Shown in pieces: positions 9,761-17,675 of a stretch of DNA of 64,000 bases. The stretch lies in assembly GCA_016715195.1 (NCBI GenBank), contig JADKBB010000011.1:94411-158410 (forward strand), written 5' to 3'. Each line of letters opens with the position of its first letter. The first letter of the stretch is position 1. Both the position numbers and the translations under genes were made by a program. The notes under the pieces were generated by a model. The model made no database searches and had not been told where the DNA came from. It saw nothing but the letters and a program-made list of their open reading frames with translations. This DNA comes from Candidatus Villigracilis proximus (lineage in GTDB: Bacteria; Chloroflexota; Anaerolineae; Anaerolineales; Villigracilaceae).

Positions 9761-9817
9761 AAACACAAAATGGAAAGGTTTTGGTTTTCCTTCGTTACCT
9801 TTGTGTACTTCGTGTTT
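9761..9817. repeat. Periodic inverted repeat, ACACAAAG/CTTTGTGT family (copy 1)
   Basis: Imperfect inverted repeat: an A-rich left arm containing AAACACAAAA and a right arm reading CCTTTGTGTACTTCGTGTTT. The right arm is nearly identical to that of the copy at 13639-13733. It fills the gap between two minus-strand genes and may act as a terminator or processing hairpin. Confidence 0.6.
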
Positions 9818-9826
9818 AAACCATCT

Positions 9827-10984
9827 TTACATCTTCAAAAATCTCAACGTGGTCTCAACCAACACAGCCGTACCAATTGGCAAGGCGCGCTCATCCAGAT
9901 CAAATTTAGGGTGATGAAGTTCATAAATTTCACGTCCGGGAATCATCGTGCCAATCGTGTACATTGCGCCGGGTGCATTCTTGAGAAATTCAGGAAAATC
10001 CTCCGCGCCCAGTGTTTTTTCCATCTCATGTACATTGTCATTGCCGAGCAGTTCTTTGCCAACTTCTTCGATCACTTTGGATACAAACTTATCATTGATC
10101 AAAGGCAAGCCGCCGAAATCAAATTTCAATTCGTAATTACCGCCGAGCGCTTTTGTAATTTCAAAGGCACGTTTTACTTCTTCACGGATTTGTTTTTGAA
10201 CTTCCAGTGAAGTGAAGCGCAGCGTACCTTTCATCTCAACTTTTTCTGGGATCACATTCTCTGCAAATCCGCCGTTGACCACACCAATGCTGACCGCCGC
10301 CGGTTCAAACGGATCGAGTCTGCGTGAGACAATTGCATTCAAAGCGATAATGACATGCGCCAGCAAAGAGAACGGGTCAACCGTTGTGTGCGGATACGCG
10401 CCGTGCCCGCCTTTGCCAATGATCGTGGCGAAGAAAGTATCCACGCCGCCGCCGCTCGGTCCTTCGTTGATCGCAATCGTCCCCACCGCGCTGGTCGGGT
10501 CAACATGCTGAGCGATGACATAATCCACGCCTACGACTGCGCCTTCACGTTCCATGCGCTGAGCGCCGCTCAAGCCTTCGTCGTCTGCTGTTTCTTCTGA
10601 AGGTTGAAAAAGAAAACGGACACGGCCATTCAGTTTTTCTTTGGAAAGCAAATGCGCCGCACCCAAGGCCATCGCCGTATGTGAGTCATGTCCACAGGCG
10701 TGCATTTTGCCGGAATTTTGAGAAACATAATCGGTTTCGTTCTGCTCAAGGATCGGCAGCGCATCCATATCCGCGCGGATCGCCACTAGTTTGCCGCCTT
10801 CACCGATCTCGGCCACAACGCCGGTTTTCCCAACTCCGCGTTTCACACGATAGCCCATCTTCTCCAATTCATCCGCAACGATCCCCGCTGTACGATGGAC
10901 GTCAAATCCGGTTTCGGGGTGCATGTGAAAATCGCGCCGCCATTCGATCAATTCTTCTGAAATTGCATGTGCCTGTTTTAACAT
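9827..10984 (-). CDS. M20-family amidohydrolase (N-acyl amino acid/hippurate hydrolase type)
   Basis: A 385-residue cytosolic metallopeptidase-fold enzyme that would cleave the amide of an N-acylated amino acid. Metal site and catalytic residues are readable: D72 in IRADMDALP, C97/H99/H102 in HACGHDSH, the general base E130 with E131 in PSEETADDEG, and a late LHHPKFD histidine. The dimerisation insert lies at about 180-300. Length and motif set match the IAA-amino-acid hydrolase/HipO subgroup (M20D). The substrate cannot be deduced. The start has GAGAG upstream at close range. Gene stands alone between two periodic inverted repeats. Confidence 0.9.
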   Translation of the reverse strand: MLKQAHAISEELIEWRRDFHMHPETGFDVHRTAGIVADELEKMGYRVKRGVGKTGVVAEIGEGGKLVAIRADMDALPILEQNETDYVSQNSGKMHACGHDSHTAMALGAAHLLSKEKLNGRVRFLFQPSEETADDEGLSGAQRMEREGAVVGVDYVIAQHVDPTSAVGTIAINEGPSGGGVDTFFATIIGKGGHGAYPHTTVDPFSLLAHVIIALNAIVSRRLDPFEPAAVSIGVVNGGFAENVIPEKVEMKGTLRFTSLEVQKQIREEVKRAFEITKALGGNYELKFDFGGLPLINDKFVSKVIEEVGKELLGNDNVHEMEKTLGAEDFPEFLKNAPGAMYTIGTMIPGREIYELHHPKFDLDERALPIGTAVLVETTLRFLKM

Positions 10985-11030
10985 TCTCTCTCCACTATTT
11001 ATTTGGTCTCATGTAAAAATCCATTTTTTT

Positions 11031-11107
11031 ACCACCAAGACACAAAGCCTCAAAGACTCAAAGTTTTTTTTCTCTTGGTGTCTTCGCGACTTGGTGACTT
11101 CGTGGTT
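11031..11107. repeat. Periodic inverted repeat, ACCACNAAG family (copy 2)
   Basis: Arms of about 33 bases: the left starts ACCACCAAGACACAAAG, the right ends CTTGGTGACTTCGTGGT. Each arm consists of roughly 9-base units ending in AAG (or CTT). A T8 run sits at the tip. It lies between the M20 gene start and the glycosyltransferase end. Confidence 0.65.
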
Positions 11108-11130
11108 TAAATCTCGCGCTCCAAAGCCAA

Positions 11131-12183
11131 TTAAGGTTCAGCGTATCCTGCATAATTAATTGAGCGTTTGCCGGTTGTCGGCCAGTAATAATTTTTCAGC
11201 GTTGAGATCTGTTCGATCAAACGCTCACTGTCTTCAAAATCTGTCCGCACATAATAGTAATGCGTGTCATACGGACTGTCACCAAAAACCGCCGCGAGCA
11301 CATATCCATTCGCCTCGGCATATTGTTTCATTGTGATCGTCATGCTGAACCATTTTTGTGCGAGATTGGCTTCGGTCAACTTCGGCGGCACGAGCGGCGA
11401 ATAATAATCATGGAACATGATGACTTCAGGCTTGTACTGATCGAGATATTCCACAGTCAGCCCGCCGTTGTGCGCGATGAACTGATCGTTCAGTCCCCAC
11501 GTATCAATCGCATTCCAACCGGAATAATATGGAAGCAGCCCCGCTTCAGTGGTGGCAATTGTGTATCCCTTACCGCGAAACTCCGCCAGCAATTTCCCCA
11601 TCTCATAGCGGCCATCGCGTTCGTAGGCTGTTGCACACGTCTGTTGATAGGATGTCAGGAAGCAATTTTGAAACCACGAATAATAGACAAGACTCGCGGA
11701 TATTCCAATTAATGCGATGAAGTACACGGATCTTTCTCTACCTGAAAACTGGTACGGCCACGAGAAGCTTAATCCACGCACCAGCGGACTCCACGACATG
11801 AGCGCGATGGGAAGCAATGCATATTGAAAGCGTGCGCCGTAGTTCATTTCGTCTGAAATTAAGATAAAGACACAGGCGAAGCCGAGGATGGGAACGAGAT
11901 AAGCAATCGTGCGCTTTGTGGTTTCGCTGGAACGAAAGCCAAGAATAAAAGCAACAGCCATCGGCAGGCACAAGCGTAATAAATTTAACAGGGAGTTATG
12001 ATACGAATCCCAATGCAATCCGCTCCCGCCTTTTTTATAAAATGGATTGGGCAACGGATAGCCAAAGTAATTCCAGCGCCACAGAAAATACGCGCCGCCC
12101 AATAAAAGAAAGACCGCGCCAAAAGTGACAATGATCGAGGTGGAGTTTTTCAGTCCGCGCATGAGGATGATCGCAAGCAGCAT
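11131..12183 (-). CDS. Membrane glycosyltransferase, C-terminal part (separated by frameshift)
   Basis: 350 codons from the first ATG, but the true reading continues upstream: translated in this frame the preceding codons give RPEGVILASL, the natural continuation of ...GLIR in the fragment at 12183-12791. It contains several hydrophobic helices and a C-terminal extracytoplasmic domain (about 190 residues, with TTEAGLLPYYSG and DTWGLND motifs) as in GT-C/PMT-like lipid-linked sugar transferases. It is not a separate protein: the two parts together would make a normal transferase of about 550 residues. The sugar and acceptor are unknown. One missing G near 12210 restores the frame; sequencing error or recent mutation cannot be told apart here. 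Confidence 0.75.
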   Translation of the reverse strand: MLLAIILMRGLKNSTSIIVTFGAVFLLLGGAYFLWRWNYFGYPLPNPFYKKGGSGLHWDSYHNSLLNLLRLCLPMAVAFILGFRSSETTKRTIAYLVPILGFACVFILISDEMNYGARFQYALLPIALMSWSPLVRGLSFSWPYQFSGRERSVYFIALIGISASLVYYSWFQNCFLTSYQQTCATAYERDGRYEMGKLLAEFRGKGYTIATTEAGLLPYYSGWNAIDTWGLNDQFIAHNGGLTVEYLDQYKPEVIMFHDYYSPLVPPKLTEANLAQKWFSMTITMKQYAEANGYVLAAVFGDSPYDTHYYYVRTDFEDSERLIEQISTLKNYYWPTTGKRSINYAGYAEP

Positions 12184-12791
12184 TAAGGATGCGAGAATGA
12201 CTCCCTCGGGCGAATGAGTCCGGTGATGAGTCCGCTGAGGGCGAAGGCGAGGATCAACCCAACGTGTGGTCCTTCGGCTGCGTTCTCTCTCCGCTCAGGA
12301 TGATGTTCTCGAATCAGGAGCAGGCCTAAAGTCCAGGTGGATGCGGCGGCGAGGGCAAAGAAAGGCGTCCCGAAGTAAGCTGCCACATAGGAGAGTCCGG
12401 TTCCAACGGCGAGATAAAGTCCGCTTAAAAGAGAAAGAGGAATGCTTGAATTGTTGATGCGGCGATTTGTCCAGTAGACGAGTAGAACCGTGAGAATGTG
12501 TGAAGCAAAACCAATGCCGCGCACCGACTGCCCCACCGTCAGCCCGAGTTTGATCAGCAGGGACGAAGCGGCCATGAAAAGAAAATCGGTGGCGCCATCC
12601 ACAGGATGTTCGCCAATGTTCCAGACAATGCCGTGACCGCCCGCGAGATTTTGGGCGTAACGCATGAGCATGGCCGCATCTTCAAAAGGCGGAATCGAAA
12701 AATCCACATAACGCGCCGCGTAATAAACCGTGGATGCGATCAATGCGAGGGAGATGAGCAGGTCGAGGGTAAGAGTTTTTTTTAAAGTCAT
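12183..12791 (-). CDS. Membrane glycosyltransferase, N-terminal part (separated by frameshift)
   Basis: 202 codons with an N-terminal helix, then the first extracytoplasmic loop that carries the acidic catalytic region of GT-C enzymes (PPFEDAAMLMRYAQN and HPVDGATDFLF), then more helices. The protein should run on from GLIRP into EGVILASL but instead reads RESFSHP and stops, because one base is missing at about 12205-12212. The loop residues REHHPERRENAAEGPH are encoded by a copy of a dispersed repeat (12269-12306). The gene begins 25 bases after the SDR gene stop on the same strand, so both may share a transcript. No clear ribosome binding site precedes the ATG. Confidence 0.72.
   Translation of the reverse strand: MTLKKTLTLDLLISLALIASTVYYAARYVDFSIPPFEDAAMLMRYAQNLAGGHGIVWNIGEHPVDGATDFLFMAASSLLIKLGLTVGQSVRGIGFASHILTVLLVYWTNRRINNSSIPLSLLSGLYLAVGTGLSYVAAYFGTPFFALAAASTWTLGLLLIREHHPERRENAAEGPHVGLILAFALSGLITGLIRPRESFSHP
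12269..12306. repeat. Dispersed TTCGGCT...CTCCGCTCAGGATG repeat inside a coding region
   Basis: GTCCTTCGGCTGCG and CTCCGCTCAGGATG occur here in the same order as in the 44-bp tandem array at 29083-29208, with a shorter middle. Here it is in frame within the glycosyltransferase gene and encodes a polar cytoplasmic loop. Confidence 0.6.
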
Positions 12792-12815
12792 TAGGAAATT
12801 AGGAATTAAGAATTT

Positions 12816-13535
12816 CTAAATTAAGGAATACCCACCATCTACAACAATGGTTTGGCCGGTGATGTATTCATTCTTAATCAGGAATTCAAGTGTGGAAGTA
12901 ATCTCTTCAAGTTTTGCAGGGCGTTTGAGCGGGAGGCTGGCTACAAGTTTATCCCATTGTACCTGCGTGACTACATCTGATGGAAGCACAAGCCCGGGCG
13001 CAATGGCATTGACACGAATATTTGGCGCAAGCGCGCGCGCAAGCAATTTTGTAAGCGATTCAAGCCCCGCCTTACTAACCGTGTAGGATGGATATCGACT
13101 CCATGCCTTTTGCGCGCCAATATCTGTAACATTGACAATCAGTCCGCCGGTGGTCATACGTTTGGCTGCCTGTTGCGCAAGAAGAAAAGGCGCGCGCAAA
13201 TTAAGATCAAGGGCTGAATCCCAATCTTTCAATTCAAGCTCGCGCGGATTGCCAACGGGCATAACTGCGGCAGAGTTAACGACAACCTTCAATGGCGAAT
13301 CGAACTCGTCAACCAGCGAAAATAAAAAGTCCACTTTTTTGGGGATGGTAAGGTCTGCGCGAATCTCCAGACACTCCACGCCCAAAGCGCGGATCTCTTT
13401 TGCGGTTTGCACGGCTTCTGTGGCAGAACCGCGATAATGTAAAGCAATGGAATATCCCTTGTGCGCGAGAGCAAAGGCAAAGGCTCTGCCGAGTCTTTGT
13501 GCGCCGCCGGTAACGAGGGCAAGTTGTTTCTTCAT
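12816..13535 (-). CDS. Short-chain dehydrogenase, pteridine reductase-like
   Basis: A 239-residue SDR using NADPH. The cofactor loop reads TGGAQRLG (9-16), with Arg in place of the middle Gly, a hallmark of pteridine reductase/FolM-type enzymes. The catalytic set is D138 (VTDIG), Y151 and K155 (YTVSK). An Asp instead of the usual Ser, 13 residues before the Tyr, is the arrangement known from PTR1. Likely role: reduction of dihydropterin or dihydrofolate in the cytosol; a generic 3-ketoacyl reductase is less likely. The start at 13535 is chosen because the 45 extra N-terminal residues of the longest frame are cysteine-rich and unlike any SDR. The frameshifted glycosyltransferase follows after 24 bases. 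Confidence 0.85.
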   Translation of the reverse strand: MKKQLALVTGGAQRLGRAFAFALAHKGYSIALHYRGSATEAVQTAKEIRALGVECLEIRADLTIPKKVDFLFSLVDEFDSPLKVVVNSAAVMPVGNPRELELKDWDSALDLNLRAPFLLAQQAAKRMTTGGLIVNVTDIGAQKAWSRYPSYTVSKAGLESLTKLLARALAPNIRVNAIAPGLVLPSDVVTQVQWDKLVASLPLKRPAKLEEITSTLEFLIKNEYITGQTIVVDGGYSLI

Positions 13536-13638
13536 ATATGAGATTGTAAACGAAAAGGGAAAGATTTGGATTTTTTTACTGCACTCACAAGCATGGCTTA
13601 TAATTTCAAAAAACAGGCTCTTTTGTAACCAATGGAAA

Positions 13639-13733
13639 AACCCTAAACACAAAGGGCACGAAGTACACAAAGAAGGGAAAAGGCGCCGGCTTGATAGGCT
13701 TTTTCCTTTGTGACTTTTGTGTACTTCGTGGTT
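13639..13733. repeat. Periodic inverted repeat, ACACAAAG/CTTTGTGT family (copy 3)
   Basis: The left arm includes GGCACGAAGTACACAAAG, the right arm GTGTACTTCGTGGTT; the arms match over about 30 bases with mismatches and flank a GGCGCC-containing tip. It lies in the 270-base gap between the divergent SDR and GT87 genes, where the only other structure is a small TCCCGTT/AACGGGA hairpin at 13744-13761. Confidence 0.65.
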
Positions 13734-13806
13734 GAAAAGAGATTTCCCGTTAAAAACGGGAGAAACAAAAATATTCTAAAAAGCCCGCAAAAGAGAACTT
13801 TTCGCC

Positions 13807-14685
13807 ATGACAAAAAAAACATTCGCAGGATTTAGCATCCTCATCATTACAACGATCTGCGCTTATTACTGGCTGCAATGGAAAACCTTGAACGGTTTTG
13901 TGACCGCCATTGATCACGGTGACGAGTTGTTTGGCGATCTGGTCACATTTTATTATCCGATGGCAAAAGCCATCCTCTCTGAAAAACTGCCAGTGCCGGG
14001 ATATTACTACTCGGCATTTTTTGCACTGTTGATCTCGCCGCTTGGGACACTTCCCATCGCACAGGTAAAGTTAATATGGGGAATTTTACAGGTATTCCTC
14101 GCGGCAGTTTTGGGAATTGTTTCAAGTGAAAAATTACTGGAACTTCCGCGTGCAGCAAAGGTCTTCTTTCTTTTTCTATTTCTGACTTCCTTTCCGCTCC
14201 TGCACAATTTCAAATGGGGGCAGGTCAGCGTGTTGATCACGCTCTGCGTCTTAACTGTGATCTGGTTCTACAAAAATGAATATTACATCCCCGCCGGCAT
14301 TCTTTTGGCCTTCGCCGTTTCAATCAAATATTACCCGGCGATCTTTATTATCTATCCGCTTTTTAAACGGAATTATCGTTTCCTGATCTCGTTTGGCCTC
14401 TCCACGTTGACATTTCTGGCCGTGATCCCATCCATTATGCTGGGACCGCTGGAGTGGGTCAACTTCGAGAAAGCAGTTAGCGTGCTGATCGCGGATGCAA
14501 AATTCGCCGGGGATGTCAACTCGCAGTATTTTGGTCATGTGATATTGAGAATGTTTTCACTTGAAGATGCGCCTTACAAGAAAAAAGTTCTGTCCGCTTT
14601 TCTCGAAGAGTCGGCGGGCTTGTACTTTTGGCAAATATCGGGATCATCTGGAAGATACAGAAGAAGGAAGTACAGGATGCATTGA
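13807..14685 (+). CDS. GT87-like polyprenol-phosphate mannosyltransferase, N-terminal part (frameshifted)
   Basis: The coding sense of residues 1 to about 271 matches DUF2029/GT87 membrane glycosyltransferases: an N-terminal helix, an extracytoplasmic acidic stretch DLVTFYYPMAKAIL, then GYYYSAFFALLISPLG, the FKWGQVSVLI helix and the AVSIKYYPAIF motif. After AFLEESAG the frame runs into about 20 unrelated residues and stops. The +1 neighbouring frame resumes at once with LVLLANIGIIWK. Adding one G to the GGG at 14615-14617 would join both parts into a protein of about 399 residues, a common length for this family. Such enzymes use polyprenyl-phosphate sugars at the outer membrane face. Donor and acceptor unknown. 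Confidence 0.78.
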   Translation: MTKKTFAGFSILIITTICAYYWLQWKTLNGFVTAIDHGDELFGDLVTFYYPMAKAILSEKLPVPGYYYSAFFALLISPLGTLPIAQVKLIWGILQVFLAAVLGIVSSEKLLELPRAAKVFFLFLFLTSFPLLHNFKWGQVSVLITLCVLTVIWFYKNEYYIPAGILLAFAVSIKYYPAIFIIYPLFKRNYRFLISFGLSTLTFLAVIPSIMLGPLEWVNFEKAVSVLIADAKFAGDVNSQYFGHVILRMFSLEDAPYKKKVLSAFLEESAGLYFWQISGSSGRYRRRKYRMH

Positions 14686-15005
14686 TACTTTCCACTGGAA
14701 TACTTTTTCTTTCCCTGCCTTTTATTATTCAGACTTCATGGTCACATTATTTTGTATATCTCCCATTTTTCCAGACTGTCATACTCGTTCAAAGTTTAAA
14801 AAACTTCAAAGGAAACAAGGAATTCACACCAGCATTGGCATTGACCATTCTCTCGTGCGCGGCATCCAGTGTCTTTGCCTTCAACCTGTTCCCCGACTGG
14901 AGCGAATACAACGATGCGGGCATGCTTTTCACTTCCAATCTTTTGCTGCTCTTTGCGTTCTATCTGGTGTTATGGAGCAGGTACAAAAACAGCGCGGACG
15001 CATAG
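14628..15005 (+). CDS. GT87-like mannosyltransferase, C-terminal part (frameshifted)
   Basis: The C-terminal membrane segments of the gene beginning at 13807. They contain hydrophobic helices such as LFLSLPFIIQTSWSHYFVYL and the final LLLLFAFYLVLW followed by a basic tail. The TTG at 14628 is not a convincing start: the same frame is open for several codons before it and continues the upstream protein. The stop codon lies inside a palindromic terminator (14990-15014). Not an independent gene. Confidence 0.65.
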   Translation: MANIGIIWKIQKKEVQDALILSTGILFLSLPFIIQTSWSHYFVYLPFFQTVILVQSLKNFKGNKEFTPALALTILSCAASSVFAFNLFPDWSEYNDAGMLFTSNLLLLFAFYLVLWSRYKNSADA

Positions 15006-15014
15006 TCCGCGCTG
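14990..15014 (+). terminator. Terminator with GCGGAC/GTCCGC core overlapping the gene end
   Basis: CAGCGCGGAC (14990-14999) pairs with GTCCGCGCTG (15005-15014) over a 5-base loop and is followed by TTGATTTATT. The stop codon is in the loop and right arm. It shares its core with the REP-like palindromes at 8812 and 27782. Confidence 0.75.
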
Positions 15015-15035
15015 TTGATTTATTATGAAGATGTA

Positions 15036-15995
15036 TTACCCCTTGAAGAAGTTGGTAATAAAGAACCAGATGTTCGCAGGGCGTTCGGCAAGGCGGCGCA
15101 TAAAGTATGGATACCAGTGTGTGCCAAAGGGGACGTACACACGCACGGGGTAGCCTTCCTGCACCAGTAATTCCTGCAAGTCACGGCGAATGCCGTATAA
15201 CATTTGAAACTCCAGGCCGTCTTTTGGAAGCCCGGCCTTGTCTGCATATTGTTTGGCAAAGGCGATCCGCTTTTCATCATGTGAAGCAATGGCCGGGATC
15301 GCCGGAACGCGGCCATCTCTTGATAATCTTGTGTGGTTGGCAAGCGACCCGTCGATCAGTATCTTGGTTAGTAGATCGTAATTGGCATCCACGTCCGCTT
15401 TCTTGGGGAAGGCTTTATCAGCGGGTTCCTGATATGCACCTTTTACCAAGCGGATGGTGGTTTTATCTTCCACCATGCGGCGGGTATCTGCCTCGGCACG
15501 ATAAAGATAGGCTTGCACGGCCATGCCGACATTGGTATGTCCCTTCTCGCGCATCTTGTAATATAGATTAATCGTTTTGTCTGTATAGGGTGTGTCTTCA
15601 ATATCCACGCGGACAAAGGTCTTGTTCTGCTTTGCCCGGGCGAGAATCCGCTCCAGATTTTGGGCACACAGGTTCTCGTCGAGGCCCAGACCGATCTGCG
15701 TCAACTTGATGGAAACATTGCCGCGAGCGTTGGCATCCGCTCCGAGGGCGTCGAGAGTCGCAAAAATATCATCTGTGGCTTGTTGTGCTTCTTCGGGAGT
15801 ATTGGTATGTTCACCGAGATGGTCGAGTGTGACGTTGATCCCCTTCGCGTTTAATTCATGGACAACCCGCATTGCATCTTCAAGTTTCGTGCCTGCAACA
15901 AAACGGGATGCTGTGCGCCAGGCAAAACTCCAACCAGTGACCAGGTTTTGCGCCCATGCGGCTTTGGACAAATAGATGAGGAAAGAGCGGAGCAT
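15036..15995 (-). CDS. putA-like/prodh: Proline dehydrogenase
   Basis: A 319-residue FAD enzyme that oxidises proline to pyrroline-5-carboxylate, the first step of proline breakdown, passing electrons to quinone. The TIM-barrel motifs of the monofunctional bacterial form are present: LDHLGEHT, SIKLTQIG, RVDIEDT, the FAD-contacting RLVKGAYQEP, FQMLYGIRRDLQ and the C-terminal YVPFGTHWYPYFMRRLAERP with the substrate arginine pair RRxxER. Length is normal for the short PutB/PRODH type; no pyrroline-5-carboxylate dehydrogenase domain or gene is present nearby. The 126-base divergent gap to the next gene holds a minus-strand TGCTAGAAT that could be an extended -10. Confidence 0.93.
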   Translation of the reverse strand: MLRSFLIYLSKAAWAQNLVTGWSFAWRTASRFVAGTKLEDAMRVVHELNAKGINVTLDHLGEHTNTPEEAQQATDDIFATLDALGADANARGNVSIKLTQIGLGLDENLCAQNLERILARAKQNKTFVRVDIEDTPYTDKTINLYYKMREKGHTNVGMAVQAYLYRAEADTRRMVEDKTTIRLVKGAYQEPADKAFPKKADVDANYDLLTKILIDGSLANHTRLSRDGRVPAIPAIASHDEKRIAFAKQYADKAGLPKDGLEFQMLYGIRRDLQELLVQEGYPVRVYVPFGTHWYPYFMRRLAERPANIWFFITNFFKG

Positions 15996-16121
15996 ATCAA
16001 TCCTTTATGTGAGGGGTATGTCGGCAATGCCAACAAATGTATTCTAGCACAAGTGCCTTATTTGAGCATTTTGGTTGTGTTATACTTTTTTAGTGATTTT
16101 CGTCATTATTTTGGAGGCCGT

Positions 16122-17612
16122 GTGAAAAATCGTAATACCAACACCATCCTTCGGGGTGTGTCGATTCTGTTTTTGACAGCTGCTCTTGTACTCAGTATCG
16201 TTTCCCTCATTGGATATAGTCGTCAACGAAATAACTATCCCGCCAGCATGACCATTGCTGGTGTGCCTGTCGGCGGATTAACTCCGACCGAAGCTTCGCA
16301 AAGATTGCTGGAAGTGTACACTTCTCCGATCGAAGTGCAATACAATGATGCCATCATCCAGATTGATCCTGGCGTGGTTGGTTTTCAACCCGATGTTGAG
16401 ACCATGCTTGCCGCGGCAGATCTAAGCCGCACAGGTAATTCCTTTTGGGGCGGATTTTGGGAATTCCTTTGGAATCGCGCTCCTGCTGAAATACAAATCC
16501 CATTAAGCGCGCCGCCATCAGAAGAACGTTTGCGTGAATATCTGCAAAATGAGATTGCATCACGCTATGACCTTCCTCCAAACCCTGCGCAGCCGATTCC
16601 TGGCGGGACCTCTTTCCTGCCCGGTGACCCCGGACAGACTCTTGACCTTGACCGCGCTGTTTTACTTGTCAACGATGCGCTCAGGTCTCCAGTCAGCCGC
16701 TCTGTTACTTTGTCATTTACGCGAAGTTCAGCTGCGCGCCCAACGATTGAAAACCTTGAGATTCTGCTCAAACAGATCGTGCAAGTCTCAGACTTTGACG
16801 GCTTGATCGGTTTTTATATGGTGGATTTGCAAACAGGCCGCGAGATTCACTTTGCAATAGACAACAAACAGGAAATTTCGGTTGAACCCGATATCGCCTT
16901 CACTGCATCCAGCACGATCAAAGTGCCGATCGTAACTTCCTATTTGATCAACCGTGGAAGCAACCTCGACGCAACCGTGACAGACATCATCTCACGTGTG
17001 CTGGGAAAATCAGACAACTCAGCAACAGACCTCGTACTGGAGCGCATCGACCCAAGCTCCGGCCCGCTGATCGTTACGCAAAACATGAAACAGATCGGGT
17101 TGAACAGTACCTTCATCAATGGGTTTTTCTTTCTGGGTGCGCCGCAGCTTTCACCGCGTCCGGTCACCCCGGGGAATTCGCGCACAGATGTATTTGCCGA
17201 CCCTGATCCATATTCTCAAACTACACCCGCTGAAATGGGTTCCCTGCTTGCCGATGTATATCAATGCGCCCAAAACAGCGGCGGCGCACTCATCGCGGCC
17301 TTCCCTGATAAGGTCAGTCCGGCCACCTGTCAATTGCTGATCGACTTTATGGCACAGGATAAGCTTGGGTCGCTGATCCAGGGCGGCGTTCCTGATGGCA
17401 CACTTGTTCCCCACAAACATGGATACGTCCCCGCCTCCGATGGCATTGTGCGCGACACAGCCGATGTCGGCATCGTGTACACACCCGGCGGAAACTTCGT
17501 GCTTTCCATCTACTCGTACCATCCGGTCAATAACGTCTGGGATACGATCAATCCACTCTTTGGCAATCTAACCAAAGCCATCTATAACTACTTCAATGTT
17601 ACAGTTGAATAA
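16122..17612 (+). CDS. Membrane-anchored beta-lactamase-fold protein with peptidoglycan-binding (VanW/PG_binding_4-like) domain
   Basis: 496 residues, starting at a GTG with TTGGAGG four to nine bases upstream; the open frame extends further 5' but overlaps the divergent gene and lacks a signal. An N-terminal signal anchor (about 8-30) is followed by a PG_binding_4-like region (MTIAGVPVGGLTPTEA). From about 225 comes a class A beta-lactamase-like serine hydrolase domain with S264-T-I-K267 (SxxK), an SDN motif in KSDNSATD, and KHG in place of KTG. The lysine and serines of the active site are kept, so it may be active, but a wall-remodelling or PBP-like role is as likely as antibiotic hydrolysis. 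It acts outside the membrane. Confidence 0.82.
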   Translation: MKNRNTNTILRGVSILFLTAALVLSIVSLIGYSRQRNNYPASMTIAGVPVGGLTPTEASQRLLEVYTSPIEVQYNDAIIQIDPGVVGFQPDVETMLAAADLSRTGNSFWGGFWEFLWNRAPAEIQIPLSAPPSEERLREYLQNEIASRYDLPPNPAQPIPGGTSFLPGDPGQTLDLDRAVLLVNDALRSPVSRSVTLSFTRSSAARPTIENLEILLKQIVQVSDFDGLIGFYMVDLQTGREIHFAIDNKQEISVEPDIAFTASSTIKVPIVTSYLINRGSNLDATVTDIISRVLGKSDNSATDLVLERIDPSSGPLIVTQNMKQIGLNSTFINGFFFLGAPQLSPRPVTPGNSRTDVFADPDPYSQTTPAEMGSLLADVYQCAQNSGGALIAAFPDKVSPATCQLLIDFMAQDKLGSLIQGGVPDGTLVPHKHGYVPASDGIVRDTADVGIVYTPGGNFVLSIYSYHPVNNVWDTINPLFGNLTKAIYNYFNVTVE

Positions 17613-17619
17613 CCACTTG

Positions 17620-17651
17620 CCCCATGATCAAATGAAAATGGGGTATTTTTT
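17620..17651 (+). terminator. Rho-independent terminator
   Basis: CCCCAT (17620-17625) and ATGGGG (17638-17643) form a short GC stem followed by TATTTTTTC, directly after the stop of the beta-lactamase-fold gene. Confidence 0.7.
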
Positions 17652-17662
17652 CATACTTCGTA

Positions 17663-17668
17663 TATAAT
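17663..17668 (+). promoter_or_regulatory. TATAAT -10 box 7 bases before a start codon (leaderless)
   Basis: A consensus TATAAT ends 7 bases before the ATG at 17676, and no ribosome binding site fits between them. Transcription would start at or next to the ATG. No good -35 hexamer is seen. Confidence 0.5.
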
Positions 17669-17675
17669 TCAACTT

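Noticed and set aside
9725..10210. 161-codon open frame opposite the M20 peptidase
   Set aside because: Starts in an intergenic repeat and is antisense to a well conserved enzyme.
13536..13670. 45 extra N-terminal residues for the pteridine reductase-like SDR
   Set aside because: Cysteine- and aromatic-rich sequence without similarity to SDR N-termini; the ATG at 13535 starts the first beta strand as expected.
15858..16121. Longer 5' end of the beta-lactamase-fold gene
   Set aside because: It would overlap the proline dehydrogenase gene and lacks a signal peptide; GTG at 16122 has a GGAGG and is followed by a signal anchor.
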